Shown: positions 35,448 through 44,307 of the stretch, piece by piece | Layout: every line of letters begins with the position of its first letter | How positions within the stretch are numbered: the first letter of the stretch is position 1 | Assembly: GCA_016787895.1 (NCBI GenBank) | Contig: JAEUTN010000018.1 | Span: forward strand, 1 to 64,000 | Direction: 5' to 3' | DNA from: Bacteroidia bacterium | GTDB lineage: Bacteria > Bacteroidota > Bacteroidia > B-17B0 > Aurantibacillaceae | Length of the DNA stretch: 64,000 nucleotides | Made by a program: the position numbers and the translations under genes | Notes under the pieces: generated by a model | Told to the model about the DNA's origin: nothing | Seen by the model: only the letters and a program-made list of their open reading frames with translations | Database searches by the model: none

Positions 35448-37532
35448 ATGATTGAATCAAAAGGCCTGGAACTCCTTCAATTTGCCCAGGTCGTGCAGCA
35501 CATAAAACACTATTGTTTCAGTAAAGCTGCCGCACAACGCTGTGAAGAACTTCACCCTCAAAACGATTACACGCTGCTGAAACCCCTTCTGCAACAAGGC
35601 ATGGAGATGAAAAGCCTGTTAACCGCCGGTTTGTATTTTCCTTCGATAGAACACCAGGATATTGAAAAAGACATCCGGGTGCTGAGCCTGGAGGGTTCAG
35701 TTCTGGAAGAAGACCGTTTGCTGGCCATTATGAAAACCGCTACGGTAGCCGATTCCCTCATTCGTTTCCTAAAAGGCAAACAAGAGGAATTGCCGGCCCT
35801 TTTTGTTTTGGCCCACAACCTGAAAACCAACGAACGCGTGATTCACGAGATTGGCAGTATTTTGGATGCAGATGCCGGGGTAAAGGATTCAGCCTCCGAA
35901 GAACTGGCAACTCTCCGGCAACAGATTCGCGAAAAAAGAAAAGAAAGCGACCGCCGGTTTTACCATGCCGTAAACACATTCAGAAAACTGGAAGTGTTGC
36001 GCGACAACGAAGAAGGTTTTTTTAATGGCAGAAGAACGCTTGCTGTGATGAGCGAATTTAAATCGCAGGTGAGCGGTTTTGTGCACAGCAAAAGCGAAAG
36101 CGGACGAACTATTTTTATTGAACCCAGTTCCATTATCGAAATTAACAACGAGATTGGAGAACTGGAGATCGATGAGCTCCGGGAGATACGACGCATATTA
36201 CGCGAACTCTGCAATTACATACGACCTTCGGCGCCCGACCTGAGCGCGGCTTACGAATTTCTGATTGCCATGGATGTTCAAAAGGCTAAAGCTCTTTTTG
36301 CAAAAAGTATTGAGGCTACCTTACCGCACATCAACACCACTTTCGACCTGAAAGCGGTGAACGCCTGCCATCCCTTGCTTTTTTTGCAAAACAAACGCCT
36401 TCAAAAATCAACAGTGCCTTTAAACGTTCAGCTTGATAAGTCCGAGAGAGTAATGGTCATCAGTGGTCCGAATGCCGGGGGAAAAACCATTGCCCTAAAA
36501 ACAATAGGACTACTTCAAACCATGTTGCAAAGCGGTTTGTTGATTCCGGTGCACGAAAGCAGCTCCTTTCCCATCTTCGAAAAAATACTAGTGGATATTG
36601 GCGACACCCAAAGCATAGAAAACGAATTGAGTACCTACAGCGCGCGCTTGATTTCCATGACGGCCATTGTAGAAGCCGCCAACGAAAGCAGTTTGGTGCT
36701 GATGGATGAGTTTGGCAGCGGTACCGACCCCGAACTGGGCTCGGCCATTGCAGAAGCGGTGCTGGAAAGCCTGGTGAACTCCCAAACCAAAGCCATCATT
36801 ACTTCGCATTTTGGGAATGTAAAAATTCTCGCAGAAGAACTGAAAGGCGCTTTTAACGCTTGTATGTTATTTGATCTTGAAAAACTGGAACCCAAATTTA
36901 TTTTGAGTGTGGGTAAGCCCGGCAGCAGCTACACCTTTGAAGTGGCAGAACGTATCGGTTTTCCGAAACACCTGATTGCCCGCGCTAAAAACCGTTTAAA
37001 CAAAGATAAACTCAAACTCAATACCCTGCTGGCAGAGGTACAGGACCAAAAATCACAACTCGAAGAACTACTGAGGCGAAAGGATCATGAAACTTTTTTA
37101 ATGAAGATGGCCAAAGAGAAATACCTGAGTTTGTACCAAAGCTGGGAAGAAAAACAGGACAAGGAAAAAGAACAGAGGGCCGAACTACGCCAGCAGGCCC
37201 TTTACGGGCAAAAGTACCTTCGTTTACTTGAGGATTGGAAAAACAAACAGGAACGCAAGGTGGTGATCAAACGATTTATCGACGGCCTGACGGCTGAGAC
37301 CAAAAAAATGGAAGCCTTTGAGAAATCAGGCGAAAGAGAAAAACAAGCTTTACGAAAAGTTGAGAAACTAAAAACAAGCCTGAAAGTGGGCAGCAAAGTG
37401 CGGGTGCTGAACGGCAAGGAAATTGGAATAGTACAAGAACTGCTGGGCGATAAGGCCGTGTTGAATTTCGGACACCTCAAACTCACCGCGAAATTGGAAA
37501 GTTTGGTTTTGGTTACGGAAAAGGAAACCTGA
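35448..37532 (+). CDS. mutS2: MutS2-type ATPase lacking the Smr nuclease domain
   Basis: 694 residues of the MutS2 family, which acts on branched DNA or collided ribosomes rather than mismatches. The core and clamp region is at 1-320. The ATPase domain has Walker A G340-P-N-A-G-G-K-T347, the E-L-S-T-Y-S-A loop (393-399), Walker B L-V-L-M-D-E (416-421) with G-S-G-T-D-P, and H454. A coiled arm follows (about 500-640), then a small KOW-like beta module (about 645-690). The protein stops there: the roughly 80-residue Smr nuclease domain of full-length MutS2 (about 780 residues in Bacillus) is absent. The stop abuts the stop of the convergent gene with no spacing. Confidence 0.9.
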   Translation: MIESKGLELLQFAQVVQHIKHYCFSKAAAQRCEELHPQNDYTLLKPLLQQGMEMKSLLTAGLYFPSIEHQDIEKDIRVLSLEGSVLEEDRLLAIMKTATVADSLIRFLKGKQEELPALFVLAHNLKTNERVIHEIGSILDADAGVKDSASEELATLRQQIREKRKESDRRFYHAVNTFRKLEVLRDNEEGFFNGRRTLAVMSEFKSQVSGFVHSKSESGRTIFIEPSSIIEINNEIGELEIDELREIRRILRELCNYIRPSAPDLSAAYEFLIAMDVQKAKALFAKSIEATLPHINTTFDLKAVNACHPLLFLQNKRLQKSTVPLNVQLDKSERVMVISGPNAGGKTIALKTIGLLQTMLQSGLLIPVHESSSFPIFEKILVDIGDTQSIENELSTYSARLISMTAIVEAANESSLVLMDEFGSGTDPELGSAIAEAVLESLVNSQTKAIITSHFGNVKILAEELKGAFNACMLFDLEKLEPKFILSVGKPGSSYTFEVAERIGFPKHLIARAKNRLNKDKLKLNTLLAEVQDQKSQLEELLRRKDHETFLMKMAKEKYLSLYQSWEEKQDKEKEQRAELRQQALYGQKYLRLLEDWKNKQERKVVIKRFIDGLTAETKKMEAFEKSGEREKQALRKVEKLKTSLKVGSKVRVLNGKEIGIVQELLGDKAVLNFGHLKLTAKLESLVLVTEKET

Positions 37533-40388
37533 TTAAATTCGGTTGCAAATGCCGTTGTAAGCACAGTAAAGACAATGGTCCTGATCTTCCGTTTGCGCAA
37601 AGGGAATATTTGTGTTAAAAATTCCGGCGACAAATTTCCCAAGGGCATCTTCAAATTCCTGAAAAAACGCATCGCTAAAAACCAAAGCCTTTTTGTTTAA
37701 GCTCAGGTAGTTGGGTTCCTCACTAAAGTTTTTGAACGCAATGATGCCGGGTTGAATCTGATGAGCTCCGGCCAGATTATTTTTATAGGCCAGCCAGGCG
37801 TAGATAAACAATTGTAATTGTTTGTTGTATTTGCTGTCGCTGAACAAGGTTTCAAACGACTCGAATTCAAACTTGTCATTGTCTCTCACCGAACTTTTGT
37901 AATCAATGATGCGAAGGGCCTCCCCGTAAAGGTCAATACGGTCAGCGGTACCTTTGATATACACCTCTGCCGGCTCAGTTCCCGCTGGTAATCGCAGTTT
38001 CGCGCTGAGCTCGTGTTCGAGGTAAAGCAGCCGTAATTCTTTTTTAGAAGCAGCGAGTTTTTCTATGGTGATCAGATCTTGTTTCACTTGTTTGTTAACG
38101 TATACTTTAATCACTTCTTCCTGAAGCAAACTTTTTCCGCTGGGTTCCGTATTATCGAAAAAAGAAATAAAACTGTTTCTTACCACAGCTGAAACCATTT
38201 CCTTTTTTTGGTCGAGGGTGGTTTTATTTAAGGCTACTCCACAGCAATCACTGTAAAGGGTTTCTAAACTCAAATGAAGTATGGAGCCCATGGTATTGCT
38301 TTCAGCGCTTTCTTCTACTTCCTCACTTTCTTTTAAGCCTGCCGAATACCTGAAATAAAAACGCAGGGAACAATCTTTGAAAGCAAGCAGGGAAGAGGGA
38401 GAAAGCCCTTTGTACTCTTCCTTACTAATGGCTTTATCGCGGAGTTTACCCAGTACGGCTTCACTTTTTTCAATACGAATGCTGCTCTCCTCTTCTTTGG
38501 GAAGTTGTGGATAAGCCGCCACTTCTTCTTTCAGATGAATGTTTTGGCTATACAAGGGAAGTTCCAATTCCAATTGGGTTACAAAACGACTTTTTTCGCC
38601 CTTACCAAAGGTGTCGGTTTCGCTATCGTAGGTGATGCACACCTCTTGAGCCCTTTGCAGCAAACGGTAAAAATGGTAGGCGTAAATAGCATCTTTTTCG
38701 GTGTACAATGGCAAACCAAAGGCCCGCTTCAGGTCGTTGGGTAAAAAGGAGTGGCCGGATTTTCCCGAAGGCAAAACCCCTTCATTGACGTTCACCAAAA
38801 TCAGGTACTCAAAGTCGAGTGTGCGGCTTTCGAGCAGGCCCATGATTTGAAGGCCCCGCAGCGGTTCTCCCGAAAACGGCGCTGTGGCGGAACCAATCAC
38901 CTGTTGAAACAATTGGCGGTAGGTGTTTAGTTGATTAAAATGAGGGTATTGAATAAGTAATTCCTGCAAACGGGAAAATTGATGCAGAATCAGTTGTATA
39001 AACTCAAGTTCAAGCGCCCCTCCTGTGCGGGGTTTTTGTTCTCTTAGCCACAACGACACCGATTCCAGCAGTGCCGATAATTGACCGGTGTAAGTTCTGA
39101 AATCGCTGCAAGGTTCAAAAAAGGCCTGAACAAAGGGGTAGGCGTTTCCAAAAAACGATTTCAGCAAAGCCGTACTTAAAAAATGAATGTTGCGGTGGCG
39201 GATTTGATATAGCAGTTTTTCAAGGTCCACCGGATGGGATTTCGACTCCAGATAGCTGAGGAAAAAGGGTTCTTTTACCAGTTGAATAAAATCCTGGAAA
39301 TACACGCCGGTTTTTCCTTTCGCTCTTCTTGAAAAAGAAGTTTGTAATTGTATTAAACTTTCCAGCAGACTGTAAGCAGGGGTGAACCTAATTGGGTATT
39401 CCATGGTGATGTTCACCTGCTCAAGGCTTTCAGGCAATTGCTGCAATACCGGCCAAAGTAATTTTTCGTTGGCTAACACCACCGCAATCTGATCGGGGGA
39501 TGCCCCTTGCTTCAGAAACGCTTCAATTTTTTGTTTTACCACCATGGCCTGTCCCATTTGTTTTGGAACCGAAATCACATGGATGTTTTTGGTGGAGAGG
39601 TAATTTTCTTCGGGTTCGCATTGTCGCGCATCGGGCATCCGTTTTACCAAACGGCGGAGAAACCAACCGGCTTCCTGCTCCTGATCCTTCATGTAATAGG
39701 CGTCGCTATCCCACAGCAGTTCGGCCTTCCCGCGGAGGTAGAGGGTGTGAATAATCCGTTCTTCAGCGGCATTCATGGCATTGAATCCGCAAAACAGAAA
39801 ACGGCTGTATGAGGAAATCAATTCAGCGTTTTCAAACTTTTCAATGGCTTTGCGGTACACCATGCCCTGGTAGGCCTGGTTTTTTTCAAGCAATTGTGCA
39901 TTAAAATGCAGGTAAATCTGCCCCATGCTGGCCATAAAGGCCAGGTATTCCTGTTGTTGCGCAGTAAGTTCTTCCTCACCTAAACTCCAGTTCTCAATTT
40001 CCTTGATGTTGCGGAGGTTCTCATACAGCTGATGCGAATCGGCCAGGTAACGGTCAATTTCATTAAAATCCTGAAGGATAAGCTGAGCCCATTTGGAAAA
40101 GCCTTCAAAAGCCTCTGCCTGTTCGCCGTAACAAACCCTATAACTTTCATACAAACGACAAATCAGGTCAATTTCCTCCAATACAGTTAAACCGCTGAGT
40201 TCGGCAAAAAACTCTTCTGCCCCCATAATTTTGGGCAACCACAGGGGTTTCCCGGCAGCTTGCGCAAGGTGTTTCTTGAGGAAAAGCGAGGCTCTTTTAT
40301 TGGGCAACACCACACAACAGTTTTCGAGTGTATCTTTGTGTTGCCGGAGCAGGTAATCGGCTACCTGTTGAAGAAAAGGAACTGCCAT
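37533..40388 (-). CDS. AddB-like PD-(D/E)XK nuclease with probable iron-sulfur cluster
   Basis: 951 residues resembling the inactive-helicase/nuclease subunit of AddAB recombination-repair complexes. The N-terminus (F-L-Q-Q-V-A-D-Y-L-L, then C-V-V-L-P-N-K-R-A-S-L-F-L) and the middle (G-L-L-E-S-R-T-L-D-F-E-Y-L-I-L-V-N-V-N-E-G-V-L-P) follow the family. The nuclease domain near the C-terminus shows G-T-A-D-R-I-D-L and R-I-I-D-Y-K-S-S. A lone cysteine (F-K-D-C-S-L-R-F-Y, about residue 690) and the terminal C-L-Y-C-A-Y-N-G-I-C are placed like the four ligands of the AddB 4Fe-4S staple. No AddA-type helicase gene lies in the window. Its start codon overlaps that of the divergent small gene. Confidence 0.85.
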   Translation of the reverse strand: MAVPFLQQVADYLLRQHKDTLENCCVVLPNKRASLFLKKHLAQAAGKPLWLPKIMGAEEFFAELSGLTVLEEIDLICRLYESYRVCYGEQAEAFEGFSKWAQLILQDFNEIDRYLADSHQLYENLRNIKEIENWSLGEEELTAQQQEYLAFMASMGQIYLHFNAQLLEKNQAYQGMVYRKAIEKFENAELISSYSRFLFCGFNAMNAAEERIIHTLYLRGKAELLWDSDAYYMKDQEQEAGWFLRRLVKRMPDARQCEPEENYLSTKNIHVISVPKQMGQAMVVKQKIEAFLKQGASPDQIAVVLANEKLLWPVLQQLPESLEQVNITMEYPIRFTPAYSLLESLIQLQTSFSRRAKGKTGVYFQDFIQLVKEPFFLSYLESKSHPVDLEKLLYQIRHRNIHFLSTALLKSFFGNAYPFVQAFFEPCSDFRTYTGQLSALLESVSLWLREQKPRTGGALELEFIQLILHQFSRLQELLIQYPHFNQLNTYRQLFQQVIGSATAPFSGEPLRGLQIMGLLESRTLDFEYLILVNVNEGVLPSGKSGHSFLPNDLKRAFGLPLYTEKDAIYAYHFYRLLQRAQEVCITYDSETDTFGKGEKSRFVTQLELELPLYSQNIHLKEEVAAYPQLPKEEESSIRIEKSEAVLGKLRDKAISKEEYKGLSPSSLLAFKDCSLRFYFRYSAGLKESEEVEESAESNTMGSILHLSLETLYSDCCGVALNKTTLDQKKEMVSAVVRNSFISFFDNTEPSGKSLLQEEVIKVYVNKQVKQDLITIEKLAASKKELRLLYLEHELSAKLRLPAGTEPAEVYIKGTADRIDLYGEALRIIDYKSSVRDNDKFEFESFETLFSDSKYNKQLQLFIYAWLAYKNNLAGAHQIQPGIIAFKNFSEEPNYLSLNKKALVFSDAFFQEFEDALGKFVAGIFNTNIPFAQTEDQDHCLYCAYNGICNRI

Positions 40389-40629
40389 GAAAATTGAAGA
40401 TATAAACTTTCCTGTTTACCGTTGTTATAAAAACAGGAAGACTTATTTCAAAATTCTGAACCCGCATGAATTTGAGGAGGTTCAGCTCATCGGGAGTTTC
40501 AAAAAAATCCGAACCATCAAAGCCGAACAGTTCCCCGAAATGGTTTTTATCCGCGACCTGGTGCTGAATTTTTCTGAAATGGCTCTGGAGATCAGCGAAA
40601 AGGACTACGAGACCATACTGCAAGATTAG
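40387..40629 (+). CDS. Conserved small protein of unknown function
   Basis: 80 residues, cytoplasmic by composition, with no signal peptide. It opens I-x-F-P-V-Y-R-C-Y-K-N-R-K-T-Y-F-K-I and ends in acidic, helical sequence. I recall similar short proteins in Bacteroidota but no assigned function. The plus-strand ATG (40387-40389) overlaps the minus-strand start of the AddB-like gene (40388-40386) within the palindrome CATG, so its promoter must lie inside that gene. It is followed by asnS, which has its own promoter. Confidence 0.65.
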   Translation: MKIEDINFPVYRCYKNRKTYFKILNPHEFEEVQLIGSFKKIRTIKAEQFPEMVFIRDLVLNFSEMALEISEKDYETILQD

Positions 40630-40652
40630 AGGGCCGGATACCCAAATCTTAT

Positions 40653-40660
40653 TAAATTTG
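40653..40660 (+). promoter_or_regulatory. -7 box of asnS
   Basis: TAAATTTG is an exact consensus match, 25 bases before the asnS ATG. Confidence 0.55.
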
Positions 40661-40685
40661 CACTCTATTTTTTGAACACAGTACC

Positions 40686-42119
40686 ATGAAACCACTACGC
40701 ATCAGCGAATTGCTGGCCACCGAAGCAAAAGAACAGGAAATCACCGTTTACGGCTGGGTAAGAACCTTCCGTAACAATCAGTTCATTGCGCTTAACGATG
40801 GTTCAACGAACAACAACCTCCAGGTGGTAGTGGATTTTCAAAACATGGCTGAAGCCGAACTCAAACGCATTACAACCGGCGCCGCTATCCGCGCACAGGG
40901 CATATTGATTCCTTCTTTGGGCAAGGGCCAAACCGTGGAGTTGAAAGCCAAAACCATTGATATTATTGGCGACAGCGACGCTGAAAAATACCCTCTTCAA
41001 CCTAAAAAACACAGCCTTGAGTTTTTACGCGAAATTGCACACCTGCGTTTTCGAACCAATACCTTTGGTTCAGTTTTTCGTTTGCGCAACAGCCTGGCTT
41101 TTGCGGTTCACCAATTTTTTCAGCAAAAAGGTTTTTTATACATGCACACTCCCATCATCACCTCAAGCGATGCAGAAGGGGCAGGCGAAATGTTCAGGGT
41201 TACGAATCTGGATTTGAATAAGCTTCCAAAAAATGAGACTGGTCAGATTGATTTTGCCCAGGACTTTTTCGGAAAATCCACTAACCTCACGGTTTCAGGG
41301 CAACTGGAAGGGGAATTGGCTGCCATGGCCTTTGGTAATATTTACACGTTTGGCCCCACCTTCAGGGCTGAAAACAGCAATACAGCCAGGCATTTGGCTG
41401 AGTTTTGGATGATAGAACCCGAAATGGCCTTTTGTGATTTGCAGGGTAACATGGCCCTGGCCCAGGAGATGCTGCAATATGTGATTGGTCACGTACTCGA
41501 CAACAACAAAGAGGACCTTGAATTTTTAAACACCCGTTTGGCAGAGGAGGAAAAACAAAAACCTCAGCAGGAAAGAAGCGAGTGGAGCTTATTGGAGAAA
41601 TTGCAATTTTGTTTGGATAGCGATTTTGTTCGTTTGAGTTATACCGAGGCCATTGACATTCTTCGCGAATCCAACCACAACAAAAAGAAAAAATTTCAAT
41701 ACCTGGTTGACAAATGGGGTGTGGATTTGCAAAGCGAGCACGAAAGGTATCTGGTAGAAAAGCATTTTAAAAAGCCGGTGATACTTTACAATTATCCCAA
41801 AGAAATCAAAGCCTTTTACATGCGCCAGAACGAAGATGGCAAAACGGTAGCTGCCATGGATATTTTATTCCCCGGTATTGGTGAAATAGTGGGTGGTTCC
41901 CAGCGTGAAGAAAGATTGGATCTGTTAGAAACACGCATGAAAGAAATGGGGATACACGCCGAGGATTTGAACTGGTACCTGGATACCCGCCGTTTTGGCT
42001 CCTGTCCGCACGCCGGTTTTGGTTTGGGTTTTGAGCGTTTGGTATTATTTGTTACAGGCATGACCAATATACGCGATGTGATACCATTTCCGCGCACCCC
42101 AAAAAACTGCGAATTTTAA
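40686..42119 (+). CDS. asnS: Asparaginyl-tRNA synthetase
   Basis: 477 residues of a class IIb synthetase that charges tRNA-Asn. The N-terminal OB-fold anticodon-binding domain (about 17-115) contains V-Y-G-W-V-R-T-F-R and F-I-A-L-N-D-G-S. The catalytic domain has motif 1 around [15 protein letters not shown], motif 2 [16 protein letters not shown], and motif 3 [10 protein letters not shown]. The product ends P-R-T-P-K-N-C-E-F, typical for AsnRS, and the spacing of motifs separates it from AspRS. A full-length, ordinary gene with its own promoter and a bidirectional terminator after it. Confidence 0.97.
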   Translation: MKPLRISELLATEAKEQEITVYGWVRTFRNNQFIALNDGSTNNNLQVVVDFQNMAEAELKRITTGAAIRAQGILIPSLGKGQTVELKAKTIDIIGDSDAEKYPLQPKKHSLEFLREIAHLRFRTNTFGSVFRLRNSLAFAVHQFFQQKGFLYMHTPIITSSDAEGAGEMFRVTNLDLNKLPKNETGQIDFAQDFFGKSTNLTVSGQLEGELAAMAFGNIYTFGPTFRAENSNTARHLAEFWMIEPEMAFCDLQGNMALAQEMLQYVIGHVLDNNKEDLEFLNTRLAEEEKQKPQQERSEWSLLEKLQFCLDSDFVRLSYTEAIDILRESNHNKKKKFQYLVDKWGVDLQSEHERYLVEKHFKKPVILYNYPKEIKAFYMRQNEDGKTVAAMDILFPGIGEIVGGSQREERLDLLETRMKEMGIHAEDLNWYLDTRRFGSCPHAGFGLGFERLVLFVTGMTNIRDVIPFPRTPKNCEF

Positions 42120-42126
42120 ATAAAAA

Positions 42127-42146
42127 AAGGAGGCTAAAACCTCCTT
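42127..42146. terminator. Bidirectional terminator between asnS and the PKD array
   Basis: A 7-bp stem (42127-42133 with 42140-42146) has a 6-nt loop. The A7 run on the left gives the minus strand a good T-tract. It separates two convergent genes. Confidence 0.7.
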
Positions 42147-42166
42147 CTTAGTTTAGTAATGTTTTC

Positions 42167-43879
42167 TCAATCCTTAGAGATTATTAGTTTTTTGTTCACT
42201 TGTTTGCCCGATTGCTCTAGTTGAAGAAAATAAACACCATCTGGTAGTTTTTTAAGGGATATTTCCTGTGTTTTTTCACTTTCAGTTGGCAAGAGCTGAC
42301 TTACATAAACAAGTTTTCCATTGATATCCATAACTTTAATCTCAATGGTTTCATTTTTAATGAAATTCGATTCCAAATAGAAGAGACCACTACTTGGGTT
42401 GGGATAAAAACGAACCTCATTCAAAACGGAACCAATTTTATCAAGGCCTACTTCAATCAATTCAGGAGGGACTACATTAATTTGAATCATTGCATTATCA
42501 GCGTTTATTTTTGAAATGGAATAAGTTGCGCAGGTGGATGAACTTGAACCACAATTTACAGTTACACTCAAACAAATCTGATAGTTGCCAGCGGCGGAAT
42601 AAGTGTGGGAAGTGTATAGCAAATTACTGCCTGAACCATCTCCCCAAGACCAAACAGCATTATTGATGTTCCATGGGAAGGCCGGCGTGGCTGTCCAGTA
42701 TTGAGCGGTATTTGTTGGAGCAACACTAAAATTAGAGTTGGCCAAACAATTGATGCCTGTAACATTTATCACTTGGCCAATGGTGTCTTCGCAAAGGTTG
42801 AGCGCATTAATGGCATTTAATTCAACGTAAAAAAGACCTGAAGAAGGAAAGGTGTGACTTGGGTTGGCTCCGCTTCCTGTACTTCCATCTCCAAAATTCC
42901 AGAAGTAAGAGGTGTTACTTAATGTCCCAACAGAGGTGTTAGAAAAGTTTACCAAACCATTCGCTCCTACACTGTGAGAGAAACCCGCTTGCAAAGTGCA
43001 GGGACCAACAGCATTTGTAATGATAACCTGTTGAAGAATTGAATCCTGACAAAGCGGCATTGTATTTTGGTTGGTCACCAAAAGTCTCACCGTGTAGCTG
43101 CCATTCACCGCATAATAGAAGCTTGGATTTTGACTAAAGCTGGTTAACAGGTTTTGGTAGGAGTACCAGGAATAGCTGACAAATGTACCGGTACCTGTAG
43201 AGGAATCGTAGAAATTCACTACCCCATTGGGCGCGTATGAAAAGGTGAAATTAGCACTTAGATTACAGGGCGAAGTTGTCACATTGCTCACGGCAATGGT
43301 TTGGCTGATCGTGGCTGTGCAGTTCGGAACGGAGGCAGTAGTCACAAAAAGCGTGACTGTATACGTTCCGTTCGCCGTGTAGGTAGTGCCTGGATTTTGC
43401 AAATTGCTTTGATTGCCGTTTCCAAAATTCCAACTGTAGGTGCTTGACCAATCTGTTCCCGTACTTGTATCGAAAAAGTCAATTAATCCATTGATTGCTG
43501 TGTTGCTATATGTAAAACCTGGCACTAAACTACAAGTAGGTACCGTCACCTGTATGGTTTGGCTTGCACTTGCAAAACAATTTGGAGGCGTAAAGGCAGT
43601 AAGCGTTACTGTGTAGATTCCGCTTGCCGTATATTGGTATGATGGATACAATCCCGCAGCGCCTGTTGCTGAAAAACTAGGCGCCCCAGACCCAAAATTC
43701 CAGGTATAAACGGTAGTTGAGTTCGAGCCTGCCGCAGTAGTTACAGTAAAACCATAAAAACCCATCCCATTTGTGAATGAGGAAAAGTTAACGGTACAGG
43801 TTTGAGATACCAATGATTTTCCTCCTGAAAGCAAAAATAAAACTAACAGTATTCTTAAAGAATTTGTTAAATGAGTCAT
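42167..43879 (-). CDS. PKD-repeat surface protein with T9SS type A tail (array member 1, 5 modules)
   Basis: 570 residues from ATG 43879; a longer reading adds 16 residues before the signal peptide and lies in a conserved leader block, so it is rejected. A signal peptide (about 1-26, S-L-V-S-Q) precedes five PKD-type modules, each opening with a cysteine (for example C-N-L-S-A-N-F-T-F-S) and carrying W-N-F-G or W-x-W-G-D-G. The last module has the variant V-A-P-T-N-T-A-Q-Y-W shared by all three array members. The Por-type sorting tail starts at R-F-Y-P-N-P-S-S-G-L-F and ends K-L-I-I-S-K-D. Expected location is the cell surface by T9SS export; an adhesin or matrix role is likely. The stop (TGA) lacks the 3' motif found after the two paralogues. 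Confidence 0.85.
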   Translation of the reverse strand: MTHLTNSLRILLVLFLLSGGKSLVSQTCTVNFSSFTNGMGFYGFTVTTAAGSNSTTVYTWNFGSGAPSFSATGAAGLYPSYQYTASGIYTVTLTAFTPPNCFASASQTIQVTVPTCSLVPGFTYSNTAINGLIDFFDTSTGTDWSSTYSWNFGNGNQSNLQNPGTTYTANGTYTVTLFVTTASVPNCTATISQTIAVSNVTTSPCNLSANFTFSYAPNGVVNFYDSSTGTGTFVSYSWYSYQNLLTSFSQNPSFYYAVNGSYTVRLLVTNQNTMPLCQDSILQQVIITNAVGPCTLQAGFSHSVGANGLVNFSNTSVGTLSNTSYFWNFGDGSTGSGANPSHTFPSSGLFYVELNAINALNLCEDTIGQVINVTGINCLANSNFSVAPTNTAQYWTATPAFPWNINNAVWSWGDGSGSNLLYTSHTYSAAGNYQICLSVTVNCGSSSSTCATYSISKINADNAMIQINVVPPELIEVGLDKIGSVLNEVRFYPNPSSGLFYLESNFIKNETIEIKVMDINGKLVYVSQLLPTESEKTQEISLKKLPDGVYFLQLEQSGKQVNKKLIISKD

Positions 43880-43899
43880 AATACATTTGCTTAATTGAA

Positions 43900-43932
43900 G
43901 CCTACTCTTAGAAGGGATTTTCGGCATACTCC
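43900..43932 (-). promoter_or_regulatory. Conserved leader block of array member 1
   Basis: The minus strand reads GGAGTATGCCGAAAATCCC, then four variable bases and AGAGTAGGC, about 20 bases before the ATG. The same block, with few changes, precedes array member 3 (48740-48772). It contains a GAGTA direct repeat. Confidence 0.5.
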
Positions 43933-44012
43933 ACTGTTTTAATCATAAGGGAAGTTACAAAATTTACGCTCATCTCCTGCAAATTGTAAATAATAAACAA
44001 ACTATTGCGAGT

Positions 44013-44079
44013 AAATAAAAAAACAAGGGCCACTAACCTGACCCTTGTTTTGCACACAGAACAAGAACAGAACTAATCT
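44013..44079 (-). repeat. Orphan copy of the array 3' end: terminator plus shared motif, no gene attached
   Basis: A perfect 9-bp hairpin (44021-44029 with 44042-44050) with a minus-strand T-tract is preceded (minus sense) by the 31-base motif at 44049-44079. That motif also ends array members 2 and 3 (44277-44307 and 46737-46767). In both intact copies it contains the gene's TAG stop; here a TAG sits in the equivalent place, but the frame upstream closes after a few codons. This is probably the remnant of a deleted fourth paralogue. The rest of the 43880-44300 gap, about 200 bases to the right, shows no gene or clear signal. Confidence 0.55.
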
Positions 44080-44248
44080 AATTTTCAGTTCAAGTAGTCC
44101 CCATTTTTCAGAGGGTGGATCTAACTAAGGCCACGGTGCAATTTCAGCAATTCAAAGCAAAGTAATTCCGTTTTCTGACAGAAGACCGAATTGGCTTTAT
44201 AACTGGTAGACTTATTCAGGGTTTAATTCAAAAAACAGAAACAAAAAA

Positions 44249-44307
44249 AGCAAGGGCCGATAAACTGACCCCTGCCTTTGCACACAGAACGAGAACAGAA
44301 CTATTCT
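44249..44307 (-). terminator. Terminator and shared 3' motif of array member 2
   Basis: An imperfect GC-rich hairpin with a minus-strand T7 run (about 44244-44276) follows the conserved TTTGCACACAGAAC-type motif at 44277-44307, which overlaps the stop codon. Confidence 0.55.
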
